From CAHJXF01 sp039936235 (GTDB taxonomy: Bacteria > Pseudomonadota > Gammaproteobacteria > Burkholderiales > Burkholderiaceae_D), in contig JBDTIS010000106.1 of assembly GCA_039936235.1 (NCBI GenBank), positions 1 through 14,377 of the forward strand: a stretch of 14,377 nucleotides of DNA, written 5' to 3'. A program made the position numbers and the translations under genes. Every line of letters begins with the position of its first letter. The first letter of the stretch is position 1. Below, in pieces: positions 14,313 through 14,377 of the stretch. The notes beneath the pieces are model-generated. The model ran no database searches. It had not been told where the DNA came from and worked only from the letters and a program-made list of their open reading frames with translations.

Positions 14313-14377
14313 ACAAGAATGTCATCGCGGCCAAGGCCGGGACCCAATTTCACCAATTGCTCCATGGCCAGCGTCAC
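14313..14377 (+). repeat. Left arm of a dispersed palindromic repeat (cut by the window edge)
   Basis: Read on the plus strand, the sequence from about 14315 translates as HKNVIAAKAGTQF, then HQLLHGQRH. This is a slightly diverged form of the NVIPAKAGTQF...WIPAFAGMT pseudo-peptide familiar from short dispersed intergenic repeats in many high-GC proteobacteria. The DNA element is an imperfect palindrome whose left arm resembles GTCATTCCCGCGAAGGCGGG; here it reads GTCATCGCGGCCAAGGCCGGG. The right arm would lie beyond base 14377. It is not a gene. Confidence 0.6.

Noticed and set aside
13046..14377. Minus-strand open frame of 443 codons covering denD in another frame
   Set aside because: Out of frame with denD for almost its whole length; only its last 26 codons (the SDR stub) are meaningful.
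1..14377. tRNA, rRNA, CRISPR array, transposase or phage genes
   Set aside because: No cloverleaf, no regularly spaced repeats and no transposase or integrase motifs were seen; the rearrangement junctions show no terminal inverted repeats or target duplications I could identify by eye.

Overview
The window is high-GC proteobacterial DNA. Dense coding, an aa3/caa3-type oxidase cluster with a CtaG assembly factor, a GMC-type periplasmic dehydrogenase with a triheme cytochrome, and a den/ltn/otn acid-sugar operon together suggest a betaproteobacterium, most likely Burkholderiales (for example Paraburkholderia or a relative). That assignment is inference from gene content, not from a marker gene.

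Layout. (1) 1-1611, plus strand: the tail of a cytochrome c oxidase operon, with the 3' end of subunit III, a small membrane protein and ctaG. (2) 1638-3020, minus strand: a triheme c-type cytochrome convergent with ctaG. Overlapping its 5' side is a plus-strand ghost (about 3071-3361) of the C-terminal cytochrome c domain of oxidase subunit II, without an intact heme site. (3) 3618-7510, minus strand: a tight three-gene operon for a membrane-associated flavoprotein dehydrogenase of the gluconate 2-dehydrogenase type (Tat-exported subunit 3, FAD GMC subunit, triheme cytochrome). (4) 7511-7848: the divergent intergenic region. (5) 7849-9354, plus strand: a secreted alpha/beta hydrolase. (6) 9362-10133, plus strand: a decayed gene of an unrecognised family with frameshifts and a stop. 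(7) 10141-14154, minus strand: a four-carbon acid-sugar operon, denD - SDR stub - ltnD - otnK - otnC - otnI stub. A promoter and a perfect palindrome lie upstream of denD. (8) 14313-14377: the left arm of a dispersed palindromic repeat, cut by the window edge.

How the genes fit together. Regions 1-5 can be read as an extracytoplasmic respiratory module. The secreted hydrolase could release an alcohol, sugar or acid; the dehydrogenase would oxidise it in the periplasm; the triheme cytochromes would pass the electrons towards the terminal oxidase. The substrate is unknown. Region 7 is the D-erythronate/L-threonate route to dihydroxyacetone phosphate, but it looks damaged. otnI (the isomerase) is cut after about 16 codons exactly where the foreign pseudogene begins. 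An SDR gene between denD and ltnD is reduced to 26 codons. OtnC appears to lack the third metal-binding histidine usual for class II aldolases.

The most notable result is this accumulation of remnants (an oxidase subunit II ghost, an SDR stub, an otnI stub and an unknown-family pseudogene) around intact respiratory genes. It points to rearrangement and ongoing decay of the locus. I found no intact mobile element, CRISPR array, tRNA or rRNA.
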